A stretch of DNA of 5,039 bases from GCA-003244245 sp050699575 (GTDB lineage: Bacteria; Actinomycetota; Actinomycetes; Mycobacteriales; Pseudonocardiaceae): positions 1-5,039 of the forward strand of contig JBOHFG010000381.1 of assembly GCA_050699575.1 (NCBI GenBank). Direction: 5' to 3'. The notes beneath the pieces are model-generated. The model was not told the DNA's origin and ran no database searches. It saw nothing but the letters and a program-made list of their open reading frames with translations. Shown one piece after another: positions 1 through 5,039 of this stretch; the stretch's first letter is position 1; the number at the start of each line of letters is the position of its first letter. The translations under genes and the position numbers were made by a program.

Positions 1-771
1 GCTAAGCCGCGCTTCGCGGACAGCGCGGAGCAGCGTGCGCGCCTGGATGGGGTTTACCACCGATCGCTTGTCGATCGCACCGGAGGATTTGGGCTGCTTC
101 CACTTGAACGCTGGGAGTGGGTTCACCTGGATGAGGCGGCGCTCGACAGCGTACTCAAGCGCGTTGAAGAGCACCCGCCGACGCTTGCTCGCCACACTCG
201 GGGCAGCTGCCGATCCGTCGATACACGTACCTATCGCCGCGAGCACTGACCGCAAGACGGCAGGCTCCGACAGCTGCGATACCGGTTTTGTGTGTGACTC
301 GACCCAGCGCAACGTATCGTTAACCTCGGGCGGTCGACCTGGATCACCGCGCCGGTTGGTGTTGAATGCCCAGCCATGCAGCGCGGATCGCACCACCACT
401 CCCTCCGGACCCCCGCCCCCCTGCTCCATCAACGCGACGGTGATAGAAGTCAACGCTTCGGAGATGCTGCGGCGGTAGGTAGCCGCCGCAGTGGGCCACT
501 TCATATCCATGTAGTCGCAGGCGAACCCGTACCAATCCGCGTCGTGGCTGATCCGCGTCATCGAGAGCGGACGACCGGTTGCTATCTCGAATGCCTCTCC
601 CCGGCGCGCGGCGGACATGAGTTCCGCCCGGTAACTCTCCGCTAGCGCCGCCGTACGGAAAGGTTCCTTGAACGGTTTCCGCGCGACGAACCACCGAACC
701 TTATAGGTTGTCACCCGTGCACCTCGATAGACATCTGTTTTCCAGAATTTGACGTCATAGCTGGTAGCCAT
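1..771 (-). CDS. Tyrosine-type site-specific integrase, N-terminal part (runs off left edge)
   Basis: Reading from ATG at 771 to the window edge gives 257 residues with no stop. Residues about 5-65 (beginning YDVKFWKTDVY, with YKVRW and GEAFEIATGRP) look like the AP2-like arm-binding domain of actinobacterial phage and island integrases. Residues about 78-225 form the helical core-binding domain, with a conserved-looking DYMDMKWP stretch. The catalytic domain only begins near residue 236, so the active-site Arg, His and Tyr lie outside the window and cannot be checked; such integrases are usually around 400 residues. The start is fixed by a TGATG overlap with the stop of the excisionase gene, implying coupled translation. 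By family it should integrate and excise the element carrying this operon. It uses more AT-ending codons (ATA, CTA, AAA) than its neighbours, which hints at separate ancestry. The integrase call is firm; its target site is unknown. Confidence 0.9.
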   Translation of the reverse strand, partial: MATSYDVKFWKTDVYRGARVTTYKVRWFVARKPFKEPFRTAALAESYRAELMSAARRGEAFEIATGRPLSMTRISHDADWYGFACDYMDMKWPTAAATYRRSISEALTSITVALMEQGGGGPEGVVVRSALHGWAFNTNRRGDPGRPPEVNDTLRWVESHTKPVSQLSEPAVLRSVLAAIGTCIDGSAAAPSVASKRRRVLFNALEYAVERRLIQVNPLPAFKWKQPKSSGAIDKRSVVNPIQARTLLRAVREARLS

Positions 772-971
772 CAGGCGGCCTCTTCCAGGGTGGTGAGCCA
801 GCGTTCATATTCGGTGCGGTTGATGCGGATGTCGCCGTTGGGGAGTTTGATGCAGCGGGGTGCGCGGCCTTTGGCACGCCAGTCATAGAAGGTGGAGCGG
901 GAGATATCGAGGTCGGCGCAGACGTCGGCGATGGTCAGCCGGGTACGGGCGTTGTGGCGTGCCGCTGCCAT
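771..971 (-). CDS. xis: Excisionase / MerR-type helix-turn-helix DNA-binding protein
   Basis: This is a 66-residue protein. Residues about 11-60 form a winged helix-turn-helix of the MerR/HTH_17 excisionase type: LTIADVCADLDISRSTFYDW is the recognition HTH, followed by a basic RAKGRAPRCIKL segment, a short wing (NGDIRI) and a final helix (EYERWLTTLEEA). Size and position directly upstream of the integrase match recombination directionality factors that bend DNA at the attachment site and turn the integrase towards excision. The ATG start is supported by an AGGAGG Shine-Dalgarno 9 bases upstream, inside the end of the DUF3631 gene. Its stop shares one base with the integrase ATG (TGATG). It could instead, or in addition, act as a transcriptional regulator of the operon; the sequence does not decide this. 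The symbol xis is by role, not by close recognition. Confidence 0.85.
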   Translation of the reverse strand: MAAARHNARTRLTIADVCADLDISRSTFYDWRAKGRAPRCIKLPNGDIRINRTEYERWLTTLEEAA

Positions 972-975
972 GGCG

Positions 976-2475
976 TCAGTCCTCCTGCTCGGTGACGGGG
1001 CGGGGTGGGTCCTGGAGAGCCGCTACAGCCGCGACAGCCGCTACATGCCTGGTCAGCACGGTAGCGGCTGTGGGGGGTGTAGCGGATGTATCCGCTACAC
1101 GTGAATTTGCCGCTACGGGGCTGACCTGCGATGTAGCGGCTGTAGCGCTTGTCGCGGCTGTGGTGGGTGGGGGCAGGTAGCGGTCCCAGGCGTCGGCGAG
1201 GCCCTCGGGTGTGGTGGTGCGGTAGCCCTTGACCACTTCGCCGGCGGGCGTCCTCAAGTCGTGTGGCCGAACCCCGTATCGGCTGAGTTCTTTGGCGAGA
1301 CGCCGGGCATCGAGGGGTTTCCCGTTCAGGTCACCCCAGGGTGATTCGTCGAGGCCGCACAGGGCGGGGAGAATGCCGGCGGTGGCCATCCTGTCCGTAC
1401 CAGCCCGGGTGAACAGCTCGCGCAGGTCGGCGAGCAGCCGGACACCGAGTGAGGTCAGTTGCGGTCCGGTATGAAGCACAAAGTGTCGGCAGGCGGCGCG
1501 GGCGGTGGTAGGCCAGTGCCCGCCTGCGGTATCAGCGATAGCCAGGAGTGGTTCCCAGATCTCGGCCGAGCGGTCGATGACTCCCTCGGGCATTACGGGC
1601 TGGGCATCGCCAAGCCGCGCACTGGCGGAGTCGATCCACGCGGTGAGTTCCTCTCGGAGAGGTTGGGCTTGGCGGGCTACTTGCCTTTCCCGGAATGGCT
1701 CGACGGGTTCGTCGGTGCGGCGGCGGCGCATGTGGATGGTGATGGCGCGGGTGGTGATAGTGGTCGGCATCGCGCCAGCGATCCCGGCGAGCGCGGCGGG
1801 AGCGTAGACGGGGAAGCGCTCGACTTTCATGGTTTTGGCGTCGCCGACGCAGCGGGCGATGGTGGCCGAGCGCTTGTATCCCGCGTTGAGCAATCCCCGA
1901 AGGTCTTCGTTGTTTCCCCCATTTTTCGGGTTGAAGATCGCATCAACCTCATCGAACAGGATCGTGATGGGTCCCATTGAAACCAACCGAAATAACGCCG
2001 CTGGGGTTGCGGAGATTGTCATCTCGGGTGCCCGTACGAGGTATTGGGCGACTTCGAGGACCCGGGTTTTGCCGGAGCCGGGTTCGGCGGAGTCGAGGAT
2101 CAGCCGAGGGGTGACGTAGAACTGCTCACTGGCGTGGGTGTGGGCGTACCACAGCGCCAGGGTCGGCGCGCAGTGTTCGGAGTGGAACACCGAGAACCGC
2201 GCCACGAACGCGGCCACCGCATCGAGCACCTCATGCCCGGCCCGCACGACGGTCCCGGGTGCGGGCTGCCCGAGCCAGCCCAGCGACCGGGCTGCTGTGG
2301 TCCCGGACGCGGTCAGTGGTGTGGCGGTGTGCTGGTCGTGCCAGGTCCGCTGACAGCCCTCGGAGCAGAAATCCGGCGAGGGCGACGCGCCGACGGGCTG
2401 CGCGCAGTGCTGGCAGTCGTGGCCACCAAGGGCGGCATTGATCGCGGTCAGTGCGGTGCTGATGTCGGGTCTCAT
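976..2475 (-). CDS. DUF3631 P-loop ATPase (putative replicative helicase-like protein of an integrative element)
   Basis: The protein has 499 residues. Residues 21-49 hold a small zinc-binding motif (C21-x2-C24, C37-x3-C41, then H46 and H49). A P-loop ATPase core follows: Walker A at 131-137 (EPGSGKT, K136) and Walker B at 170-176 (ITILFDE, D175/E176). Residues about 150-435 match the layout of the DUF3631 family, ending in a winged-helix-like segment near 360-408. Residues after about 435 are a low-complexity Ala/Thr/Val/Pro tail. DUF3631 proteins are common in actinobacterial prophages and islands next to prim-pol primases, so a helicase or initiator role in element replication is likely but inferred. 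The ATG overlaps the primase remnant's stop by ATGA, preceded by a weak AGGGGG. The tail is encoded by an unusual dyad-symmetric repeat (1019-1158). The protein appears full length and intact. Confidence 0.88.
   Translation of the reverse strand: MRPDISTALTAINAALGGHDCQHCAQPVGASPSPDFCSEGCQRTWHDQHTATPLTASGTTAARSLGWLGQPAPGTVVRAGHEVLDAVAAFVARFSVFHSEHCAPTLALWYAHTHASEQFYVTPRLILDSAEPGSGKTRVLEVAQYLVRAPEMTISATPAALFRLVSMGPITILFDEVDAIFNPKNGGNNEDLRGLLNAGYKRSATIARCVGDAKTMKVERFPVYAPAALAGIAGAMPTTITTRAITIHMRRRRTDEPVEPFRERQVARQAQPLREELTAWIDSASARLGDAQPVMPEGVIDRSAEIWEPLLAIADTAGGHWPTTARAACRHFVLHTGPQLTSLGVRLLADLRELFTRAGTDRMATAGILPALCGLDESPWGDLNGKPLDARRLAKELSRYGVRPHDLRTPAGEVVKGYRTTTPEGLADAWDRYLPPPTTAATSATAATSQVSPVAANSRVADTSATPPTAATVLTRHVAAVAAVAALQDPPRPVTEQED
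981..986 (-). promoter_or_regulatory. Strong Shine-Dalgarno for the excisionase gene
   Basis: On the minus strand AGGAGG lies 9 bases before the excisionase ATG at 971. It is formed by the last sense codons of the DUF3631 gene (Gln-Glu-Asp-stop), so the two genes share sequence. This fixes the excisionase start and suggests it is translated at a good rate without a promoter of its own. Confidence 0.75.
1019..1158. repeat. 140-bp imperfect inverted repeat of 9-bp units; candidate replication origin
   Basis: Three tandem 9-mers (GCCGCTACA, GCCGCGACA, GCCGCTACA) fill 1019-1045. Three in the opposite orientation (TGTAGCGGC, TGTAGCGCT, TGTCGCGGC) fill 1132-1158. Between them are GTAGCGGC at 1061-1068 and its complement GCCGCTAC at 1109-1116, GGTCAG at 1051-1056 with CTGACC at 1121-1126, and a perfect hairpin at 1077-1100. 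All of these pairs share the same centre, 1088.5. Comparing the two 70-base arms by hand gives 52 matches. One more related unit, GTAGCGGT, lies at 1177-1184. The region codes for residues about 440-486 of the DUF3631 protein, a low-complexity tail. Iterons with a central palindrome beside an initiator gene suggest an origin; binding sites for the excisionase or a regulator are an alternative. Confidence 0.8.
1077..1100. repeat. Perfect palindrome, 11-bp arms with 2-base centre
   Basis: GTGTAGCGGAT at 1077-1087 is followed by GT and then by its exact reverse complement ATCCGCTACAC at 1090-1100. It sits at the exact centre of the larger inverted repeat and contains the same TAGCGG core in each arm. 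It could bind a dimeric protein or extrude as a hairpin. There is no T-run after it and it lies inside a coding region, so it is unlikely to be a terminator. Confidence 0.85.
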
Positions 2476-2960
2476 GCCGCCCCCTGGTCGCTGGTACGGG
2501 GTGTGGTGCGGCGCGGGTTACGGGCTCCGGCGGTGAGTCCGGCGGTGATGACCCGGGCGATTTCGCGGGGTGTGCAGTCGCAGTCGGCGCTGATCAGAGC
2601 ACTGGCGGCGGCGGTGAGTTCAGCCCGCGCGGTGTCTTCGTCGAGTAGTCCGGCGCCGATGAGTTGGCCGAGGGCGTAGGCGGCGCGGCAGAGCACCGCG
2701 TTGTGCTGCCCTGGTGGTGCCGTGCGCACCCGTTGGCACTCGCCCCGGACGGCGGCGGAGGCGTATCCGCTGGGGTTGGTCGTGGCCGTCTGGGCGGGCG
2801 CTGAGATCACCGTGGGCGGTACGGGGGTGAGGGCGTGGTGTAGCCAGCTGGGCAGTTCAGCGGGGTCCCGGTCGTCACCCAGTTCATATCCGCTTGGGGG
2901 GACCGGGCTGCCGGGTGCGACGACGTACCCCCCGCAGGCCCGGGTGTCGATCTTCCTTAT
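2472..2960 (-). pseudogene. Bifunctional DNA primase/polymerase, C-terminal remnant (5' end removed)
   Basis: The frame is open from 2960 down to the stop at 2472-2474 (162 residues); a TAG lies just upstream at 2961-2963. The first recognisable residues, KIDTRACGGYVVAPGS (from about 2954), match the last part of the prim-pol catalytic domain of actinobacterial primase/polymerases, in which I/V-D-x-R-x-x-GGYVVAP is a hallmark. PAELPSWL and then APPGQHNAVLCRAAYALGQLIGAG and EDTARAEL resemble the helical C-terminal region usual in these proteins. The N-terminal polymerase and primase residues, normally well over 100 residues, are absent, and no in-frame start precedes the motif. The break falls where a recombinase element begins on the other strand, so insertion is the likely cause. 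A GTG at 2808-2810 could still start a 112-residue helical fragment. The stop overlaps the DUF3631 start (ATGA), so this was the first known gene of the operon. Confidence 0.8.
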
Positions 2961-3000
2961 CTACAGGTGTCGCCGGTCGTCGGTTACGTGAGGTTTTGCC
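2961..3000. other. Short non-coding leader at the element's left end
   Basis: This stretch lies between the primase remnant and the first possible start of the recombinase gene. It should carry the element's left recombination end and the promoter of the recombinase operon, but no clear -35/-10 pair was recognised. GTTACGT at 2983-2989 recurs at 3050-3056, and GTGTCCCT occurs at 3011-3018 and 3064-3071; these short direct repeats may be recombinase-binding sequences but could be chance in GT-rich DNA. Confidence 0.4.
2990..2993 (+). promoter_or_regulatory. Possible Shine-Dalgarno (GAGG) for the recombinase GTG start at 3001
   Basis: GAGG, within GTGAGG, lies 7 bases before the GTG at 3001, a normal spacing. 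It favours that start over the GTG at 3064, which has no such motif close upstream. The match is only four bases, so the support is modest. Confidence 0.4.
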
Positions 3001-4218
3001 GTGTTTCGGCGTGTCCCTCGCAGATATCCGTGGTGTGTGAGGCATGTTCGTTACGTTCGGTTGGTGTCCCTGAGCTTCGTGGCTGAGCGAGCGTTCTCGC
3101 CGTCGGGTGAGCTGGTGTGGGTGGTCGTCGATGGCGGTGGGTTTCGGCTGCATGAGGAGGCGCCCACGTTCCTGGTTGGGCTGCGGGCCCGGGATTTGTC
3201 GGTGAACACCGAACGGGTCTATGCGGGTCGGGTCGCGCTGTACTTGAGTTACTGCGCGTCGCGGGGACTGGAATGGACTGATCCCGGATTTCTCGGTCTG
3301 AAGGGTTTCCAGGATTGGTTGGTTACCGAGCCGATGCCCGCCCGGTCGGCTCGGGTGGGTGTCGAGCTTCGGTTTCGTTCGCGGGGTACGGCGAACGCGG
3401 TGATGACCTCGGTGTGTGAGTTCCTGCGCTTCGGTGTGACGCATGGTTGGGTGCCGGCCCGGGTGGTCGCGGCGCTGTCGGAACCGAAGTTCTTGCGGCA
3501 TTTGCCGCCGGGTTACGACCCGGGCGAGGATGACCAGTTCCGCCGGGTGGTGAGGCCTGTGTTCCGGTTCGCGGACACCGAGCGGGGTTACGAGGCGCTC
3601 AGCGGCGAGCGGATCGAGCAGCTTCTGCGGCTGACCTGTCATGCCCGGGACTTCTTCTTGATCCTGCTGTTGCTGGTGACGGGGATGCGGGTCGGTGAGG
3701 GGTTGGGGCTGCGCCGGGAGGACATGCACCTGCTGGCCAGCTCGCGGACGTTGGGGTGCGTGATCGACGGCCCGCATGTTCATGTGCGGCGGCGCCGGGA
3801 CAATGCCAACGCGGCGCTGGCGAAGTCCCGATTTCCGCGCGCGATCCCGGTCACCACGAGGCTGGTCACCGCGTATGCCGAGTATCTGCACGAACGCGAC
3901 GGCGTCGAGGCGGCGGCTGGCTGCGACATGGTGTTCGTCAACCTGTTCCGGGAGCCGCTGGGCGCCCCGATGAGCTACTCCAACGTCAAGGACATGTTCG
4001 ACCGGCTGGCCCGCACGGTCGGGTTCGCGGTGCGCCCGCACATGCTCCGTCACACCGCCGCGACCGGCTGGGTCCGTGCCGGGGTGGACCTCGACATCGT
4101 GCAGCACCTACTCGGGCATGTGTCGCCGTCGTCGATGCAGCCCTATCTGCACGTCAACGACCAGGACAAACGCGATGCCGTGGAGCGGGTGGCCGCAGCC
4201 GGAGTGGCGGGCCGATGA
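3001..4218 (+). CDS. tnpA: TnpA-type tyrosine recombinase (Tn554-like transposase A)
   Basis: The protein has 405 residues from GTG 3001. Residues about 50-165 are a SAM-like core-binding domain with the typical NTERVYAGRVALYLSYC helix. The catalytic domain carries every expected active-site residue: Arg I R230 in TGMRVGEGLGL, Lys K275 in AKSRFPRAIPV, H347-x2-R350 in HMLRHTAAT, H373 in LLGH, and the nucleophile Y382 in QPYLH. It should therefore be active. The start is uncertain: GTG 3001 has a GAGG at good spacing, but the protein looks family-like only from about SLSFVAERAF, so GTG 3064 (384 residues) is a credible alternative; residues 1-21 are basic and unusual. The stop overlaps the next start by ATGA, linking it to the second recombinase-like gene, with which TnpA proteins act. 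The tnpA symbol rests on architecture. Confidence 0.85.
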   Translation: MFRRVPRRYPWCVRHVRYVRLVSLSFVAERAFSPSGELVWVVVDGGGFRLHEEAPTFLVGLRARDLSVNTERVYAGRVALYLSYCASRGLEWTDPGFLGLKGFQDWLVTEPMPARSARVGVELRFRSRGTANAVMTSVCEFLRFGVTHGWVPARVVAALSEPKFLRHLPPGYDPGEDDQFRRVVRPVFRFADTERGYEALSGERIEQLLRLTCHARDFFLILLLLVTGMRVGEGLGLRREDMHLLASSRTLGCVIDGPHVHVRRRRDNANAALAKSRFPRAIPVTTRLVTAYAEYLHERDGVEAAAGCDMVFVNLFREPLGAPMSYSNVKDMFDRLARTVGFAVRPHMLRHTAATGWVRAGVDLDIVQHLLGHVSPSSMQPYLHVNDQDKRDAVERVAAAGVAGR

Positions 4219-5039
4219 CCAGCACGGCAGCGGCCGAGACGCTGACCCGACCGCCATTCCCCCTGGACACCGCAGCGTGGGGGCGGTGGCTGCGAGATCG
4301 GCTCGATCCGGGCTGGCGGCCCGGCGAGTGGGAGGCCGCGACCTGGTTGTTCAGTGGGAACCCGGACAACCCGGCCACCTCGGTGACGCGCTGCCGGACG
4401 GTGGCCTGTTCAGCCCTGCTCCAGGGACGCACAGTCCGGTTTTGCGAGGCGTGCCACCACGACCTGGCCGGATCCGAGGTGTCCGAGCAGGATTTCATCG
4501 CGACTCACGTGCCGGTCGGGCGCCATTGCTCACCGGGAGGGGCGCGAGAGGCGTGCCTGGTCTCGCGGGACGACGCCACCTGTGCCCGCCCTCGATTCGC
4601 CCGCGGCATGTGCCTGTCGCATTACGTGTCCTGGCAGACCTACCGCCGCCGCGGCGAAGTGACGGGGCAGGTGCTGGAGCCGGTGGTGTGGTCGCGGCTG
4701 TTCGCCACCCCGTATCCCGACCCGCCGCCGTCGTGTCTGGTCGCGGCCTGTCCCGGGTCCGCCTCGGGCAGGGGTGGCCTGTGTGGCTATCACGTGCGGT
4801 TGTGGTGGAAGGCCGGCAAGGTCGGCGAGGCCGGCACCCCGAAGCAGTGGGCGGCCGGGCAGATCCGGTATCTGGCCGGCTACCAGTTCTCTTTGATGCC
4901 GCTGCCCGAGCTGCTGCGGTGGGAAGTCCTGTTCGCGTTGCAGCACCGCGACGAACCCCGACGTTCGCTGCACCCGGGTCTGGTCCGCTCGGCGGTCACC
5001 GAGCTCGGCCGGATGCGCCTGACGACGCTGGTGGCCGAT
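4215..5039 (+). CDS. TnpB-like large recombinase partner with Cys/His-rich N-terminus (runs off right edge)
   Basis: The frame is open for 275 codons from ATG 4215, which overlaps the tnpA stop as ATGA, to the window end. Three consecutive zinc-binding-like clusters can be seen: C60-x4-C65-x11-C77-x2-C80; C114-x8-C123-x9-C133-x2-H136; and C174-x4-C179-x10-C190-x2-H193. After about residue 209 a helical segment (QWAAGQIRYLAGYQFSLMPL, then ELLRWEVLFALQHRDEPRR) looks like the beginning of a core-binding domain. In Tn554-type elements the gene after tnpA encodes a second, larger tyrosine recombinase, and actinobacterial versions can carry an N-terminal Cys-rich region, so a TnpB-type recombinase is the best call. 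Its catalytic residues would lie downstream of the window, so recombinase activity is inferred from context. It is unrelated to the RNA-guided nuclease also named TnpB. Confidence 0.7.
   Translation, partial: MTSTAAAETLTRPPFPLDTAAWGRWLRDRLDPGWRPGEWEAATWLFSGNPDNPATSVTRCRTVACSALLQGRTVRFCEACHHDLAGSEVSEQDFIATHVPVGRHCSPGGAREACLVSRDDATCARPRFARGMCLSHYVSWQTYRRRGEVTGQVLEPVVWSRLFATPYPDPPPSCLVAACPGSASGRGGLCGYHVRLWWKAGKVGEAGTPKQWAAGQIRYLAGYQFSLMPLPELLRWEVLFALQHRDEPRRSLHPGLVRSAVTELGRMRLTTLVAD

Larger units (their letters stand above)
2955..5039 (+). mobile_element. Tn554-like element with tandem tyrosine recombinases, left portion
   Basis: The left boundary is placed at about 2952-2963, where family-like primase/polymerase coding on the minus strand ends and an unrelated leader and recombinase operon on the plus strand begins. 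It holds a complete TnpA-type recombinase followed by a coupled, Cys/His-rich second protein, the gene order of Tn554-type elements. Those elements encode a third small protein, TnpC, further along, which would lie beyond the window. The right end, any cargo and any flanking target sequence are not visible. Tn554 itself lacks inverted terminal repeats and makes no target duplication, so the missing repeat at the left end is not evidence against this call. Another class of paired-recombinase element is possible. Confidence 0.6.

Noticed and set aside
35..478. A plus-strand frame of 147 codons opposite the integrase.
   Set aside because: It is low-complexity and Ser/Arg/Pro-rich, with no family resemblance, and lies antisense to a convincing integrase.
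1019..1158. The repeat array as a CRISPR array.
   Set aside because: The units are 9-bp, partly tandem and in opposite orientations about a centre, with no regular spacers; they also lie within a coding sequence.
1459..1980. Plus-strand frames of up to 173 to 211 codons opposite the DUF3631 gene.
   Set aside because: They mirror the codon bias of the minus-strand ATPase, which has clear Walker motifs; they show no domain and no ribosome-binding site.
2955..2970. TAGATA followed by AAGGAA on the minus strand, resembling a -10 box and ribosome-binding site pointing out of the inserted element into the old operon.
   Set aside because: There is no convincing -35 partner and no start codon at a suitable distance after the purine run, so an outward promoter is not supported.
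2884..4107. A 407-residue open frame on the minus strand opposite the TnpA-type recombinase.
   Set aside because: Its product is rich in Arg, His, Pro and Gln with no recognisable domain, as expected for an antisense frame in GC-rich DNA, while the plus strand carries a complete recombinase active site.
4530..4973. A minus-strand frame of 147 codons opposite the TnpB-like gene.
   Set aside because: It is rich in Gln, Arg, Gly and Pro without motifs, and the plus strand has ordered Cys/His clusters and a coupled start.

Overview
The window is high-GC DNA with dense GTG/ATG starts and overlapping stop/start codons, typical of an actinobacterium. The protein families fit Mycobacteriales (Mycobacterium, Nocardia, Rhodococcus and relatives) best; this is judged from sequence style alone, without a search. 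Nothing in it looks like core chromosome. It appears to be one mobile element interrupted by another.

Left part (1-2960, all minus strand). Four genes are read right to left: the C-terminal remnant of a bifunctional DNA primase/polymerase, a 499-residue DUF3631 P-loop ATPase, a 66-residue MerR-type excisionase, and the N-terminal 257 residues of a tyrosine integrase that runs off the left edge. They are joined by an ATGA overlap, a Shine-Dalgarno inside the upstream gene, and a TGATG overlap, so they form one translationally coupled operon. Prim-pol, DUF3631 ATPase, Xis and Int together form the replication and integration core of small actinobacterial integrative elements and phage-satellite-like islands.

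Inside the 3' end of the ATPase gene (1019-1158) lies a 140-bp imperfect inverted repeat built from copies of GCCGCTACA / TGTAGCGGC. Every copy is placed symmetrically about one centre (1088.5), where there is a perfect hairpin of 11-bp arms. It encodes only a low-complexity Ala/Thr tail, so the DNA itself is probably under selection. An iteron-like replication origin of the element is the leading hypothesis.

Right part (about 2955-5039, plus strand). The prim-pol reading frame keeps family-like sequence up to about 2952-2954 and then meets a stop at 2961-2963. Immediately beyond it begins a second element read in the opposite direction: a complete tyrosine recombinase (3001-4218) overlapped by ATGA with a large Cys/His-rich protein that runs off the right edge. 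This layout matches the TnpA-TnpB part of Tn554-type elements. The simplest reading is that this recombinase element inserted into the prim-pol gene of the older island, removing its N-terminal catalytic half from the operon. The missing 5' half is predicted to lie beyond the right edge, on the far side of the element.
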